Under the pieces are notes generated by a model. It ran no database searches, had not been told where the DNA came from, and worked only from the letters and a program-made list of their open reading frames with translations. A stretch of DNA of 64,000 nt from Owenia fusiformis (Eukaryota > Annelida > Polychaeta > Sabellida > Oweniidae). Positions 1 through 11,699 of the stretch are shown in pieces (within the stretch, counting starts at the first letter, position 1; each line of letters opens with the position of its first letter). The stretch lies in NCBI GenBank assembly GCA_903813345.2, contig CAIIXF020000007.1:16166714-16230713 (forward strand), in the 5' to 3' direction. The position numbers and the translations under genes are program-made.

Positions 1-1340
1 CTTCTATCCTACCACGTGATTACGTGGTCGATGGGGATTTTCTGCTAATAATACACTGAAAACTGCCTGATGAATCTATACAATATATAGTAGAACACTT
101 GGAATAAACATGTATGTAAAATCTAGTATAAGCTTACATTCAGAAATATGGAAATAAACAAACGTCCTTCCTTTACAGCTTCACTGTAGCCTGTACTCCT
201 TTAAAGGGATACATCAATGAGTTAAAAAAAAAAAATCGGTGTGGAGAATGGACGGGGAATCGAAACACAATTCAGCGCGTAGGAGGTGAGGAACTTGCCA
301 CAAGATTACGCCTCTTTCTACCTCTCTCTTCCTGATTTAAATCTTAAAATTCGCCCAAGCATCGATCAACGTGGTTATTATAGCTATAAATAACACGTTC
401 ATTGTTCAACCAATCTACAATAAGCCGTTGATGAGAGATAGTCTAGAGAGATTAAACAACACTTAGAAACACCTTAGAAAAATGGCGCCCGTATATGATT
501 TTTTGTGTTCTTTTCTGTTTATCAATACAATTTATATTTTGACACGATTGCGATAAAACGTATACCTAGAAATGTATGGCTAATTACCATAAGCGACTGG
601 TAAATGTAAAAGTTGTTTGGTTTCTCGTATAAGAATCTGTAATAAAACCTCGATTGCCAAAATGAAACCATCGATTATGTTCAGTATGTTGCTATATATA
701 ATAAAAGTTTCCAGTCTTTTTTCAGTTACCATTAAACAGAGTCATTAGTCATTTTGGATTTGCTAGATTGATGATGGCATGGGTTGTTCTTTTTCAATTT
801 CAGCAATAAGTTAATCCTTTTTTATTGACATATTGCTACCTACAACCTTTGACATCATTAATCTAGCCAATAATCAGGTTCTTTGATGTACCAAATGATG
901 GCAGGATTTATTGGAAAATAAACAACTTTTCATGTCCCCCATGCAGTATCGCTGAGCGTGAATTGATCACTCAAACTACGGATTTTATTTGCCCAAATAG
1001 CCTTGGATAACTGTGGTAACTAAAGTAACTGGAAAATGTAATAACGTTTTCGAACCTTTAGTGACATGAACAAAGGATTTTTAGCTTTTTCGATATAAGC
1101 TTAATTCACAATTTTCAGAAATTCACATCAGTTGATTATGCTTTGCACGCCGCTTAAAAGCGCCATCAAAGCGCCGTTGGTGTGAACTTAGCTTAACAAG
1201 TTACTTGGGGGAAGGGGAACAAGGGAGGGGAGTTTGGTAGACATTTCCACCAGAATGATGAAAGTATTCATCGATGTCATATCAAATATTTATGTCATAT
1301 TGAACATTTATCTCCGCGCTAAAATACCGACGATTGCAAA
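1..1340. other. Intergenic AT-rich sequence, no gene seen
   Basis: I see no exon, RNA gene or long open frame here. A short GC-richer patch near 1148-1185 is partly self-complementary (GCGCC / GGCGC pieces) and may be a transposon remnant. The rest is unremarkable AT-rich DNA. Confidence 0.5.
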
Positions 1341-2160
1341 GGTAGTTTAATCCGGTAGCCGACAGGCGTTTCTTGCATTCGTGAATACAAGCTAGTCCAT
1401 TTCACTGTTGAATTGCGTCAGTAAAACCTAAAAATTAAGAAATCACAATATCATCATGCAATAATATATGGAAAAATATGTTCCTATTGTACATGAATGA
1501 CATTTGTATATCTTGGATTGCTTCTAGTTTGGCTTATAAAGTGTGTGGCCTCTTATATATGGATGCTTCTCTGCCATGTTATTTTCAATAAGATTAACAT
1601 GGCTGAAATTCTTCAAATTACAAGAGGTCACAGTCTTATTGCACAAAAAACGAGAAAATCTGAAATATACAAATGTCATTCATGTACAATATGAATCTAC
1701 TTTTCCATATATTATTGCACAATGGTCTCCCGATTTCTTATTTTTGGGGTTCTACTGACGCAATAAAACAGTGAAATGGACTCTAACCTTATATTCGCGA
1801 ATGCAACTAACGCATCTCGGTTACCTGATTAACCCAGTATTCTATGACTAACTCATTTAAATGTGAATGGAATAGTGGCAGGTACTATTCGTATTTACAT
1901 GGGTCTCCAGTGAAATAGAAGGTTAATCCGGTAGCCGAAAGGCGTTATTTGCATTCGCAAATATAAGCTAAGACTATGATTTGGGAATGAAAGATTTTAT
2001 CTACCGGATTAACATACTTTTCTATGGGCAACTCATTTAAATATTAAAAGTACCTGCCAATATTCCATTCATATTTTAATGAATTGCCCATAAAATAGTA
2101 GGTTAATCCGGCAGCCGACAGGCGTTAGTGGCATTCGCGAATACAAGATCATTTATTTTA
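1340..2160. repeat. Cluster of a ~50-bp dispersed motif around a MITE
   Basis: A motif containing TTAATCCGGTAGCCGA, then GGCGTT and TGCATTCG, occurs near 1347-1395, 1921-1975 and 2100-2150. A diverged copy lies in reverse complement near 1788-1850. Direct and inverted copies flank the miniature element at 1394-1782, so this cluster looks built by repeated insertion and local duplication. Confidence 0.6.
1394..1782. mobile_element. MITE with ~35-bp terminal inverted repeats
   Basis: The left end AGTCCATTTCACTG, followed by GCGTCAGTAAAACC, is matched in reverse complement by GGTTCTACTGACGC and CAGTGAAATGGACT at the right end. No transposase is encoded. The interior, including ATGACATTTGTATATC and GGATTGCTTCTAGTTTGGCT, recurs at 23.1-23.4 kb and 24.5-24.85 kb, so this is a dispersed non-autonomous DNA transposon family. 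I could not define a clear target-site duplication. Confidence 0.7.
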
Positions 2161-2274
2161 TAATTTGGGAAATATATATTTTCACAATATTGAAATAGAT
2201 GGTGGTTCAAAGTGGAATACATATCATACAAAAGTGTCACAGATATGACTAGCAGGCATATACTTTTAGTATAT

Positions 2275-2654
2275 TAGTCCATTTGTCACCCCTATACATC
2301 CAATAGTGAACCTGGAATTTGTTAAAAGTACGATGTTTTATGGTCGATTTATGATAATAAGGGTTTTCTGAAGTGATTTAACTGGGTTGCCGAAAAAGTT
2401 TGTTTGGGGAAAAAATTATATAGGCTGATTAGGGAGGGGTGCAATCGCTTAACATGGCGTTGACTATTGACTTAGCGTTGGGATACCACCATATACCTGG
2501 TATGTTACTATGGTAATAGATACCAAAATTTTCCCCAAAGTTATTTTTTTGGCAACCCAGCTAAATCACTCCAATAATCCCTAATGATAGTATTTACACA
2601 GAAAAACATCATACTTTTAAATATTCATACGTTCAGAAAATGACAAATGGACTA
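2275..2654. mobile_element. Long imperfect palindrome / TIR miniature element
   Basis: The left end TAGTCCATTTGTCA is matched by TGACAAATGGACTA at the right. Complementarity continues inward, for example GTGATTTAACTGGGTTGCC against GGCAACCCAGCTAAATCAC. Almost the whole 380 bp could fold into one hairpin. No open frame is present. It is best read as a foldback-type non-autonomous transposon. Confidence 0.65.
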
Positions 2655-4067
2655 TATGGTCTTTCTTTGCATGACTTCGCAGAACATATCAAAACCCTGG
2701 GATCCACAGGGTAACAGTAACAGTAAGAACATTTCTAAGTTCATGCTTCAAAGTTGTCAAAGTTGTAAAAGGGTAATCCTTTTATGAGTACGAAAGCGTA
2801 CTTTTTGTTGAATTGCCTTTCCCAGCTGCTAATCTTGTGAGTGCATCGTGCATTCAACGAATTGTATTCACTTATTAACCAATCAGTGCCAGGAACAAAA
2901 TGCACGCTGACTTGTTTTATGAAGCATGCTACATACAAATGTTACGCTTTTGCTCATTTACTTTGCGAACTATTTATATAATATACATTATATATGTTAT
3001 ATACTATTTATATAACATACATTACCAATTGACTGCAAGATTTGAGTGAACAAGTACCTCGTATTTTTCATTTTTCGATATTTTGTGATTTGTTGGCTGA
3101 TGAGTAACTTGATATTTTATGTCTAAATGTATCAAAGTGGTTCATAGTAATAGTTTTATTGTACACCATAAACTGTTAACGTTTTAGAAATAGAACACAA
3201 TATATGATTTGATAATAGGACAATACATGTAATAATATGTCTAAACTCGGTGGTTTGTTTGTAAGTTTGTTTTTCTAACACCTCAATAACTTACATTCAA
3301 TGCGTATCTAATCCTCATAATTTACAAATAAATCAGTTATTAAATGCCCGATTTTCGACAGGTAAAGGTAATATATGAACCCTCGGTCCCCACTGTTCCT
3401 CTTGTAGATATATTATACATGTATAACCTTCTCAGATATATCCTGTATATTAAATACATTAAATAACATATATATGTTAGTCTCAGCCTAGACAGTATAC
3501 ATTAATTTTATTGGATAATGCGTAAAATGAATGAACTTGAAATGAAATTCAACATCCAAAATATGTTAATTTGATCATTCACCGTGTAACTCAAAGCATA
3601 TGCATGGCCTATTTGCCTTAAAATACGATTGTGATTATGATTTCTGTTCTCCACAAGTAAAATCTAGAAACATAACAGAGTTAACGAAATTCAGCTAACT
3701 TGAACACGAAGTCTTTCAATTAACTTAAAGTGTCTGTTCGATGCTCATGGGGTCAAAATACAGTTTATACACGTTCTAAATGAAGTAAATACCACTAACA
3801 TGTCGAACCAGTAACCGTTCTTGTAAACATTTTTATAAATGTGAAATTTAATGTTCAAAATCGGGAACACAATTTCAAATCTCTATCATGACATCACGAA
3901 CAGGACGGGTTTAGAATATGTTGTTGGAGTTCATAATCTCCGAACGTGCTTATAAAGTGTTAGTGTAATTGATTGCAACTGCATTCATTGAAGTGAGGAA
4001 TTGATTCAGAGATGACTACTTTGGAGTCACGTTTTTTCCTCCGATAAACCCAAAAAAATAATACCTA
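2655..4067. other. Intergenic AT-rich sequence, no gene seen
   Basis: No exon, RNA gene or tandem array is visible. Around 2980-3025 there is a short duplicated run of TATATA-rich sequence. Nothing else stands out. Confidence 0.5.
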
Positions 4068-4072
4068 AATTA

Positions 4073-4625
4073 CACCCTATGCTTAGTGAGCGGACCTAAT
4101 TTCAAGGGTGATGGTAAAGACGATGCATGGCGCCCAAACCTGGCCTGTAACTAGGTGCACTGATGCTTTCTTCGCAAATTACATCGCCATCGCTCCTCAT
4201 CGAAATTCTGATCGCCGAATAGTAAACATTCATTTTGTATTGGATGTACATAACTAGAGACCGCCTTATTTCGCATATATGAGAAAATAAAACATATCTA
4301 GGTACATATATCTTAATATGTGACATCGATCAGGAATTATTGTCATATTGACAATATTAGGTTGTAATTTCTTGCGGTAAATTAAAATTGTATCTTTAAA
4401 CGACTGTTTCATCTTAACTATTCGTTTTATTGGATGTAAAACAAACAGTATACATAGTTTAACATCTTTCACTTCTAAAACAGTATAAAATATCACAATA
4501 TCATCACCTAATGCTGCAATAATACGACTTAAAAGATTATGGTACTAATATTCTTTGGTTTTTGGGCACCATGCCTCGTCTTACCATCACCCTTGAAATT
4601 AGGTCCGCTCACTAAGCATAGGGTG
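4073..4625. mobile_element. 553-bp TIR element with 5-bp target duplication
   Basis: Termini are CACCCTATGCTTAGTGAGCG on the left and its reverse complement on the right. Complementarity runs for about 60 bp, including ACCTAATTTCAAGGGTGATG. The element is flanked by the direct repeat AATTA at 4068-4072 and 4626-4630, which reads as a 5-bp target-site duplication. Two open frames of 74-76 codons on the minus strand cover the interior but match nothing I know. It is a non-autonomous DNA transposon of uncertain superfamily. Confidence 0.75.
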
Positions 4626-4630
4626 AATTA

Positions 4631-6290
4631 GAGCCTCCGACCCAGCGGTACGTTTTCACATAGCTAGTCATGCAGAATTACTTTCTGGCCAGTCAGAACA
4701 CAATATAGAAAATAAACACGCTCAGTTGATAGTATTACCTAACATAAGGCGTCTAAAATCTTGTAACCAAAAGGCATTGAACCATGAGGTGATTTCGGTA
4801 AGTGTTACTCCTTTCTGGCCAATCAGAACACGGTATAACATGAACACTTTTGAATTTACATTCGAGTTGCATAACGCATTGCCGATAAAAATCCATAACC
4901 GGTTCTGTTCGTGACGTCATGTTTTTTTCCCGGGAAATCTTATTTTGCCACTAATGAACAAATAGAATGAGTTAAGAGTCTGTTGGAAAACTATTTTTAC
5001 TTACCAATATCTGTTTAATCTACTGCAGTGAGAAAAAATAAACAGAAATTACCGAATAAGCACTTTAATCGTTGATTCATTTCTATAGGTTTATTAGAAT
5101 TATTACAACGATCGTTCATCAAACGAGTCCTATATTCAATATCTATTCGTTGGACCTATTCTTTAAGTGTAACTATATTCTTTAAAAGTATCTGCTTAGT
5201 GCTACGTTAACATATATTCATTATTTTTATCCACAAAAGAGTATCAAACGTTAATGCACAACTAGCCGAGACATGGCCCCCTCGTCCAGAGTGAAACACA
5301 AGGTCCTCATTCTTTAATAATTATATTTCAATTATTTAGTTAAATGCTTAAATGTTGGAAAATGAGTTGCTGTGACGTCATATCTCGCACAGCAATTTCA
5401 GAGTCACTGCAATGAATAGAAACATCACAAGGATCTTAAGACTAAATAAATAAGCTATTTAGGGATGAATATAACATTCGGTGAAATCCGTGATATCGTT
5501 ATATCATTCGTTGATCGTCAAAGCTGCGCCCATTCGCTACCCTCATCTGTGAAACTATCGATATAGAATTGAGTCTCTATTTTCTATTTCAAAACATTGG
5601 GATTTACGCGCACAAGAGATGCTATGTAGTAGGCTATTACAAAAATCAAAAAATCGCCACCAAAATTCCTCGGAGCAGGCAGATATAAGACCAGACTGGG
5701 CATACACAAAATGTATTGTATGTGCTCCTTAGGTTGCACTCGGGTGCTATCAAAATCGAACACACACAAGTATAAGATACACAGCATCATGATAAACCAT
5801 GACATCTCATTTCTTCTCAGCCCTGAGATGTTTCAGGTGAAACAGAAAGATGCTATGAGTATCAGAATGGATACACAGAGATAATTAAGGGATGAGTGAC
5901 AAAGGGATGTTAAAAACAGGCGGCTATTGCAATTGATATTTTAATGTAACTTCCGAATGTAAGAATCTTTTCATCGATAAAAAGAACATCTTAGATATGT
6001 TCTATGTGAGTGTATTTGAAAATGTAGTACATAGCTAGTTCCATCTATAAAGATGTCTGATGACAAAAAGCTCAATTTTTCTTGATGTCACGGTCAATGG
6101 AACTTTAACACGTGAACTAATGTTTTTTATTTTTTTGTTTTAAAGTCACTTATAGCAAACCTAATCTAACAATTATCTCACGATATGCTTATGACATATT
6201 CATGTATACGTCGTTTGTATTTTTTTTAAATCGACCCACGAAAATATGCAATACATCAAGTTAAAAAAGTGGTACGAATCATAGAAGCGA
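4631..6290. other. Intergenic sequence with a short dispersed repeat
   Basis: No gene is seen. The block around 5785-5880, containing CATGATAAACCATGACATC and CTCAGCCCTGAGATGTTTC, recurs at 13377-13445 and can form a short hairpin (GACATCTC with GAGATGT). The rest is AT-rich and featureless. Confidence 0.5.
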
Positions 6291-6294
6291 CGTT

Positions 6295-6615
6295 GGGTGG
6301 TTCACTAGTAATTTTTTTATGGAAAATCTAGAAATATTACCCAAATTAATTTATGTCTATTCAAAAGAAGACATTCAAATCTATATTATGTAAAAAAATC
6401 AAATTTGTCCGAAGCAGGGATAGCGCTCAATTAGAGTGATGAACTTCGTTCTCCAAACCGAGAATCATCCTTTTCAAAGTTGATAAACAATTTTCGAAAC
6501 CATATTTTTAGATGTATTTTCACATGTAGATTTCAAATATGACATCACTTTGACTGAATTTTGAATATTTAATGACATAAATCAAGATCATTTCTACTCG
6601 CATCTAGTCTATTGT
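6295..6615. repeat. Dispersed repeat shared with 24.1-25.0 kb (inverted)
   Basis: The stretch with TCTCCAAACCGAGAATCATC, GTCCGAAGCAGGGATAGCG and GACATCACTTTGACTGAATT is found in reverse complement in pieces between 24.1 and 25.0 kb. This is a copy of the same mobile-element family, without coding capacity. Confidence 0.65.
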
Positions 6616-6654
6616 GATACTTGCAATAAAGAAGCATCTGAAAAAGTAGACCAG

Positions 6655-6830
6655 GTGTTATTAACATGACAAAACTTCACCACCAGGTTAGTTAGAGCAA
6701 ATGGTTACAAAATTGTAACAATTTAAAACAAGTGTGTTGACCCTACACTGGATAACCAATGCCTAACTCTGAACACAGGTAACACAAAGGTGGCCACATC
6801 AATATCTCACCACCTTTTATTGACATAAAA
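6655..6830 (+). mobile_element. Diverged copy of the hairpin-ended (GTCACCACC) element family
   Basis: The copy begins with ATTAACATGACAAAACTTC and CACCACC and ends with AAGGTGG...CCACCTT followed by TTGACATAAAA. This is the head and tail of the family described at 19887-23092, 26167-26322, 45166-45285 and 56452-57136. The interior here is unrelated to the AGGTCA repeats of the large copy. The tail hairpin is weaker than in the other copies. Confidence 0.5.
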
Positions 6831-7154
6831 TCTTGGTCCATAGAAAGATGGCAGTAATGGGTTGCCTATACTATATTTATTCAAACAGCTCACTGTTGCC
6901 ATCTTTCTATTCACCTAGTCTCTTAAAAAATTGACGTGCCTTACCAAACCCCTTAGAGCCAACAAAAGGTTTTAGAAAGCAAGCCCAGTGTCCTATTTAA
7001 GTACTCCTGTTCTTACTATTGACAATGGATTCTACCAATACGATCCCACGTGTATCTTCTTGTTGAGGCTCGATCAACTTGAGATTTTCTGAGATAATGA
7101 GGATTTTGGCAAGGTTGTATTGACCTAACTTGGGCCTGGGGATAGCATGTCATC

Positions 7155-7690
7155 ATGCATGGGGATAGATACAAAATCATCATTATTTCAGAACTCAAGT
7201 TGATCGAAATCATTGATGGAAATTATAATCAAGGAGGTTACAAAATGATAGACTTAAAAAGCAAAATCAATAGCCTTTTATGTAAATGGGCCAAAAAGCT
7301 CATGGAAGAGGATATAAATGATAACAAACAATCATGGAAAATAATACCAAAATATTACCTTAGTAAAATATGTAATTCAAATATTTTGTTACGAGCTAGT
7401 GAGTGTTATGACAATGTTGCCAAATATGTTCATATTAATGACATACCTTTATTTTATAAAAACATTATCAGTTCTTGGATTATTTTAATAACCAATCAAT
7501 AAAAATACAACAGGAAGTGGCTAATAGTCTATGGTTAAACAAGAATGTAAAATATAAACATAAAGTTTTATACATGTCCTTAGAGAGATGAATGAAGAAA
7601 AATATATTCTCTTTAGATCACATATATGAAAATGACAATTTGATACCTCTACAATTGTTAAATGAAAAACCGATTTAAACTGTCTTTTAG
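7155..7690 (+). pseudogene. Decayed LINE ORF2 fragment (L1/Tx1-like post-RT region)
   Basis: An open frame of 115 codons at 7155-7502 reads through segments typical of the region after the reverse transcriptase in L1-group elements of invertebrates, such as LPLFYKNIISSW-like text. Further in-family text follows after a stop (SLWLNKNVKYKHKVLY-like, then a segment resembling NIFSLDHIYENDNLI). No RT catalytic motif lies in this piece. It is a 5'-truncated, stop-containing relic. Assignment rests on recalled family patterns, not an alignment. Confidence 0.5.
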
Positions 7691-7699
7691 AGTATAACA

Positions 7700-9460
7700 T
7701 ATTAAAGGGTAATCTCTATGCATAGCCGTAGGGACCGGGGGTTCGATGGGTTCGGACGAACCCCCGGTCGGGATTTCTCCCAAAAAAATATTTGTGGAAA
7801 AATCCATTGCAATAACCAGAAAAATATATTCAATTTATATGACCAGTAGGAAAAAATAGTAAAGGAAGAGGTTTGAGTATTGGCAAATATCCCTATGGTC
7901 AAAATGAATCATTCTTAGGTGTAACATGAAGAATAGAATGTCATAATACTTTGGAAAATATTAAAGTGCTGGGGCACACATAAGCTGAGATAGGGATCAT
8001 TTCATGATTCTCGTCATTAATGATAAAATCAGCGGAACTGTGATAGAAAATGGAATGTCTTCAAAGTTTTTATTTTCAATTCAAAGAAAGCACAACAAAT
8101 AAGTTTTTCAGCATTAGTTGTTCTTTATTTGTTGCAAGGCATTGAAATTTAAGAGAGATGTTTAATGTTAGAGCCTACAGAGCACAGTGGATATTTTGTT
8201 ATTTCAATTTTTTTTTATTTCAGCCTATGTTTCATTCCATTAATACAATACTATTTGTCATCTGTCACTTCTATCGTCAGTACCAATTGAGAGTATTCAT
8301 GCAGCCATTACGACTTTTATTGTGCGCCATGATTAAATAAGTATTACATTCTTCAAAAATATTTGCTTTTGAATATACTAGTATTCAGAAACTAACTGTA
8401 AGTTCATGAGGTCATTATGAACTCCTCTATTACAAAATGAAATGGCAGATAAAATTCTTTTGATTTGGATTCTTTTCAAAAATCATCTAAAAGTGTGGGA
8501 ATAGCATGCCAGAATTTGACATTTCTATGAATGATGAATCGGGAATGACGATTTTTCAATGGTAGCTCGTTAAAAAATATGTTCCTTAGAGATATGTTGT
8601 AATTTGCCCTTTACAAACGTTGTCTCAATGTATGCTAACCCTTGATTTGGATTTCATTGAACAATTAAACAATTGTTATATAAAATGTATGATTTTGCTA
8701 CCAGATTTCAATATCTTTCAGTAAAAGATTCACCAAAAACTATTTCAATATAGAAAATCAAATTGTTGCCAAACTTTTGGAGGGGTGTAAATTGTATGTA
8801 CAAAAAATACTTTTATGTGAGGTACACAAATGAAGGGGGAGATTTGTGGATACATAAAAAATCGAACCCCTGGTCACCAATTGCTGGCTACGCCACTGCT
8901 ATGTAAAACAACACAGGTAAAAACAGTAGACACAAAGTACATCTATAACATGTTTATTAAGAGTTTATTTTCAAAACCCCACATCAACTGTAATAACAGA
9001 TGTGCAAAATAGTGAATTTTATTGGACACTTGCACATCATTTGACAAAAGAAACAAAGTTAATTGCACTTACCTGTCACAAATAATAATTTATTCAAAAT
9101 GAAGAAAAAAGAAACCCCTAACTACAAAATGTGCTGATAATGTCCTAGATACTGTGAAGCACAGATTTGCATCATGTACTTCTTTCTTTTCAACCCTTAT
9201 GGGGTGTTATTAATCAAAACTTTTACATAAACATACTCTAGGGTTTTATGATACTATTGACTTGTACTATAATTTGAAAATAGAGCTCTCCAAGAGAAAT
9301 ATTATTATGTAATGCATCAGGTAACTTATGTAAAGAAATTTTTAAATTGATGTAATCTTTTTAAAATATCTGAAATAAAAAGAATTTTAAATATAAAAAG
9401 AAGTTGATCGAGTCTTAACAAGGGAATTCAATCAATTCATGCAGGAGAGTATTGGTAGAA
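7700..9460. other. Intergenic sequence with short GC-rich repeat remnants
   Basis: At 7733-7778 a GC-rich hairpin (CCGGGGGTTCG with CGAACCCCCGG) interrupts AT-rich DNA. Near 8860-8900 the words GAACCCCTGGTCACC and TGGCTACGCCACTG resemble the end of a common transposon. The two patches may bound one old insertion. I see no gene in this region. Confidence 0.4.
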
Positions 9461-9506
9461 ATTATTATCCCATCGAACGAAGTTCGGAGGGATAAAGGGA
9501 ACGCCT

Positions 9507-9592
9507 CCGTCCATCCGTCCGTGCGTACATACGTACGTCCGTCCGTCTGTCTGTCCGTTTGTCTGTCTGTCCGTCCGTCTGTCCGTCCGGGC
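9507..9592. repeat. TCCG/TCTG tetranucleotide microsatellite
   Basis: Runs of TCCG and TCTG, interrupted by TACG steps, make an imperfect tetranucleotide array inside the Helentron-like element. The same array in reverse complement is at 56310-56388 in the second copy, so it is part of the element. Confidence 0.85.
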
Positions 9593-9884
9593 AATAACTC
9601 AAATACCGTTGGCCCGATTTAATTCATATTTTGTACACATATACCCTATGGGGTAGAAGTTCTGCTCGAAAGCCGATTTTCAAAATGGCTGCTCATTTCA
9701 AAATGGCGGCTATTTTAGTGCCGATTTTACAGTAATTTAGGTGCAATATGTAAAACTGTAATAGCAATATGTTTTAAATGTAAAAAAATTCAACAGGACA
9801 ACAAGGACATTAATAATGCTACAAATGTAGATATTAAAGAAGCACATGGCAGCCATCTTGAAAAATGGTCGTCATTTTACGATT

Positions 9885-10540
9885 TTTGCTGTAACTCAAA
9901 AAATAGTGGAGCGATTTTGTTCATATTTGGTATGTGAATACTATAAGTATTGCACACTGTCTAAAGACACTTTTGGTAGAAGGCGGCCATTTTTCAAAAT
10001 GGCCGCCATTCTAACATATTTTACTATAACTCGAAAAGTAGTGGAGCGATTTTGTTCATATTTGGTATGTGAATACTATAAGCATGGCACACTGTCCTAT
10101 GACATTTTTGGTAGAAGGCGGCCACTTTGAAAAAAAATGGCCCCCATTTTAACGTATTTTACTATAACTCGAAAAGTAGTGGAGCGATTTTGTTCATATT
10201 TGGTATGTGAATATACTATAAGCATGGCACACTGTCCTATGACACTTTTGGTAGAAGGCGGCCATTTTGAAAAAATTTTGAAAAATGGCCGCCATTTTAA
10301 CATATTTTACTATAACTCGAAAAGTAGTGGAGCGATTTTGTTCATATTTGGTATGTGAATACTATAAGCATGGCACACTGTCTATTTCTAATGACACTTT
10401 TGGTAGAAGGCGCCATTTTAACGTATTTTACTATAACTCAAAAAGCAGTGGAGCGATTTTGTTCATATTTGATATGTGAATATTTAAGCATGGCACATTG
10501 TCTAATAAAACTTTGGGGAGTAGTCGGCCATTTTGAAAAA
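9885..10540. repeat. Internal minisatellite, ~5 units of 118-149 bp
   Basis: The phrase GTGGAGCGATTTTGTTCATA recurs near 9905, 10042, 10180, 10330 and 10448. Each unit also has GTAGAAGGCGGCCATTTT and AAAATGGCCGCCATTTT. Overlapping short open frames on both strands come from this repeat and are not genes. The 55.4-kb copy of the element has three units, so unit number varies between copies. Confidence 0.85.
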
Positions 10541-11079
10541 TGGCCACTATTTTTACGTGTGTTATTTTTACAAGTACACGTGCGATTTTTCAAAAATTTT
10601 AGAGTTTGGCTACTTAAAAGCCTACTATTTCTCCTGATGACAACTTGGCTAGTGAGCAACCATTTTGGAAATTGTGGCCTTTCTGGTGTGTTGTTTTATG
10701 ATATTTGCTATTCGTTTGTAAAAATGCCAGCCATTTCTATTCGATGGGATTCGCTACGCTTTGGCGTTGCCGTTGTTCTGGTTAAGTAAGAATAGAGCTT
10801 CTTAAATATAGGACTTAAAGCTTAACGAAGGTCTTTTTTGAAAATTTGGGTTAGCTCTACCTACCAAGAGTCTTTACGCCGGGAAAAAATAATTATTCCA
10901 ATGAACAAAGTTTGGTAAGGATATTTCGAAGCCCTTTATTAGTCAGTCAGTTCGTCCGGAAGATAACTCGAATTATAGTGGGCAGATTTCCAATAGTAGA
11001 AATAGTATCTACATGTAAATTATTAAAATAAATATTTCATCATCAGACTCACATATTGCTTTATTTATAAATGTTTCAG

Positions 11080-11196
11080 GATGGTGAGATTAAGAAGGAT
11101 GAATTTGCTAAGTTATGGTACCAGTATCTAACCAGTACAGAGGAAAGTGACCCAGGAAACAGCCTACTGGGAAAACTCTACACTCCTGCAGAATAA
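11080..11196 (+). CDS. Terminal coding exon of an EF-hand calcium-binding protein (partial)
   Basis: After a clear acceptor (TTTATAAATGTTTCAG) the sequence encodes 39 codons, including the stop TAA at 11194-11196. The product starts DGEIKKDEFAKLWYQYLTS and goes on to a PGNSLLGKL stretch. DGxIxxDEF is the second half of an EF-hand loop and exit helix. The conserved W-x-Q-Y-L and PGN tail resembles invertebrate calexcitin or sarcoplasmic calcium-binding proteins, though this is recall rather than alignment. AATAAA at 11380-11385 is a plausible polyadenylation signal. I could not find the upstream EF-hand exons within the preceding 11 kb, so either the last intron is very long or this is an orphan exon. 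Confidence 0.6.
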   Translation, partial: DGEIKKDEFAKLWYQYLTSTEESDPGNSLLGKLYTPAE

Positions 11197-11379
11197 CTAC
11201 TTTATATGCACTATAACACTCTGAATGTGTATATACACATGTGAATTTTTATGAATCAAAGTTTTGATCATGTTACTTCAATCACCATCCTTTGTTCACA
11301 AAACTCGAACCTCCTTTTAATATTCTTCAGGCCCTTTCTATCTATACACGTGTAAATGTAAATATAAAACATTTTATCA

Positions 11380-11385
11380 AATAAA
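11380..11385 (+). promoter_or_regulatory. AATAAA polyadenylation signal after the EF-hand exon
   Basis: A canonical AATAAA hexamer lies about 185 bp past the TAA stop of the EF-hand terminal exon, in AT-rich sequence. Position and strand fit a 3' end signal. Confidence 0.45.
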
Positions 11386-11699
11386 TTGAATTGAAATGAT
11401 CATGTAAAAAATGAGGTGTAGTTGATCATTATCAAGGTCATCATTAGCACAAAACGTGTTACATCTCATTCATGACAAATGTTGGTCAATGAGAGGCCTG
11501 TACCAGGGGGGTTCACTTTATACAAAATTCAGTGAGGGTCAATACTAGAGTGCTGCTAACTCGATAAAAGGCTGGCGCTGGCTAGAATTGTCTATGGTTC
11601 TAGCCAGGATAAAGATACCAGTTCTTCAACTCGACAATGGGAAGAACTGCTCTACCTTAGTGACTAATATGTCATGATATGACATCTAAAGAGTCGATA

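Larger units (their letters stand above)
9466..10782 (+). mobile_element. Helentron-like (Helitron2-type) non-autonomous element, copy 1
   Basis: The 5' end TATCCCATCGAACGAAG has its inverted partner TTCGATGGGAT not at the 3' terminus but about 30 bp inside it. A GC-rich stretch ending TTGCCGTTGTTCTGGT then closes the element. Such asymmetric terminal inverted repeats plus insertion between T and T are the hallmark of Helentrons. The junctions here read ATTAT/TATCCC and CTGGT/TAAGTAAG. The interior has a TCCG tetranucleotide run (9507-9592) and about five units of a 118-149 bp repeat rich in ATGGCCGCCATTTT. A reverse-complement copy lies at 55386-56427. No Rep/helicase is encoded. Confidence 0.65.

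Noticed and set aside
7016-7213. Minus-strand 65-codon frame
   Set aside because: There is no domain, start context or splice context, and it overlaps the start of the LINE relic on the other strand.
9846-10789. Several overlapping open frames on both strands (FTITRKVVERFCSYLVCEYY-like)
   Set aside because: They come from the internal minisatellite of the Helentron-like element, read in different frames and both strands, with no codon bias or domain.
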